Assembly (NCBI GenBank): GCA_052389895.1
Contig: JBQTHM010000058.1
Location: 1 to 5,195 of the forward strand
Origin: CAVVXX01 sp052389895
GTDB taxonomy: Bacteria > Pseudomonadota > Alphaproteobacteria > Micropepsales > Micropepsaceae
Length of the DNA: 5,195 nucleotides
Reading direction: 5' to 3'
Positions within the stretch are counted from its first letter, which is position 1. Each line of letters begins with the position of its first letter. The position numbers were made by a program, and so were the translations under genes. Of the stretch, positions 5,109-5,195 are shown in pieces. The notes under the pieces were generated by a model. The model was given only the letters and a program-made list of their open reading frames with translations, searched no databases and was not told the origin of the DNA.

Positions 5109-5136
5109 TTCACATTATTTAAAAGAATTCTAAACT
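5109..5136 (+). promoter_or_regulatory. Possible promoter in an AT-rich patch, facing right
   Basis: TTCACA (5109-5114) and TAAACT (5131-5136) are spaced by 16 bases inside the only strongly AT-rich stretch of the right half. Two GAATTC sites (5106-5111 and 5125-5130) lie within it. Transcription would begin about 8-10 bases before ATG 5152. The patch could also serve the leftward gene. Confidence 0.3.
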
Positions 5137-5151
5137 ACCTGTGCGGCCCTC

Positions 5152-5195
5152 ATGACGAAAATTCGCACGCTTGCCACGCGGGCGCCGGCGCCCGC
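5152..5195 (+). CDS. Possible start of a plus-strand gene, cut by the window
   Basis: ATG 5152 opens a frame reading M-T-K-I-R-T-L-A-T-R-A-P-A-P to the right edge. It follows a possible promoter by about 15 bases but has no clear Shine-Dalgarno, so it would be nearly leaderless. The alternative is a minus-strand gene entering from the right and ending at the TAG at plus-strand 5130-5132, whose last residues would be V-R-I-F-V-M-R-A-A-Q-V-V. Too little is visible to choose firmly. Confidence 0.3.
   Translation, partial: MTKIRTLATRAPAP

Overview
The window looks like chromosomal DNA of an alphaproteobacterium, probably of the order Hyphomicrobiales. This rests on the GC-rich right half, the small secreted proteins typical of that group, and GC-rich palindromic intergenic repeats of a kind common there. 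The genus cannot be named from the sequence. I saw no rRNA, tRNA, CRISPR array, transposase or integrase.

Left part (1-2083), accessory in character. A DUF2971-family gene runs in from the left edge and is followed by an HNH endonuclease gene. The HNH protein has an N-terminal domain resembling readers of modified bases, so it may be a one-gene, modification-dependent restriction enzyme. Both genes are poorer in GC than the right half: sampled 60-base lines give about 47-48% against 70% in the secreted-protein gene. Each gene is followed within about 35 bases by the same 45-46 base sequence. That sequence is the start of a DUF2089-like helix-turn-helix gene. The first copy is only this fragment. 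The second continues as a decayed gene with two frameshifts and an internal stop. The HNH gene therefore sits between two direct repeats, like a cassette inserted at a DUF2089-like locus.

Middle (2084-2751) is intergenic. It holds a nested palindromic element, two copies of a GC-rich repeat facing each other, a further hairpin and G-rich tract, and the leader of the next gene.

Right part (2752-5195) is ordinary chromosome. A plus-strand gene encodes a secreted protein made of two tandem copies of one domain, and it ends at a strong intrinsic terminator. Three minus-strand genes converge on it. In their own reading order they are a four-cysteine periplasmic protein with its own terminator, a Tyr/His-rich lipoprotein, and a small GIY-YIG-like protein. 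At the right edge an AT-rich stretch may hold a promoter for a plus-strand gene of which only about 14 codons are visible.

The most interesting structure is the repeat-flanked HNH cassette. I could not demonstrate a complete new multi-gene system.
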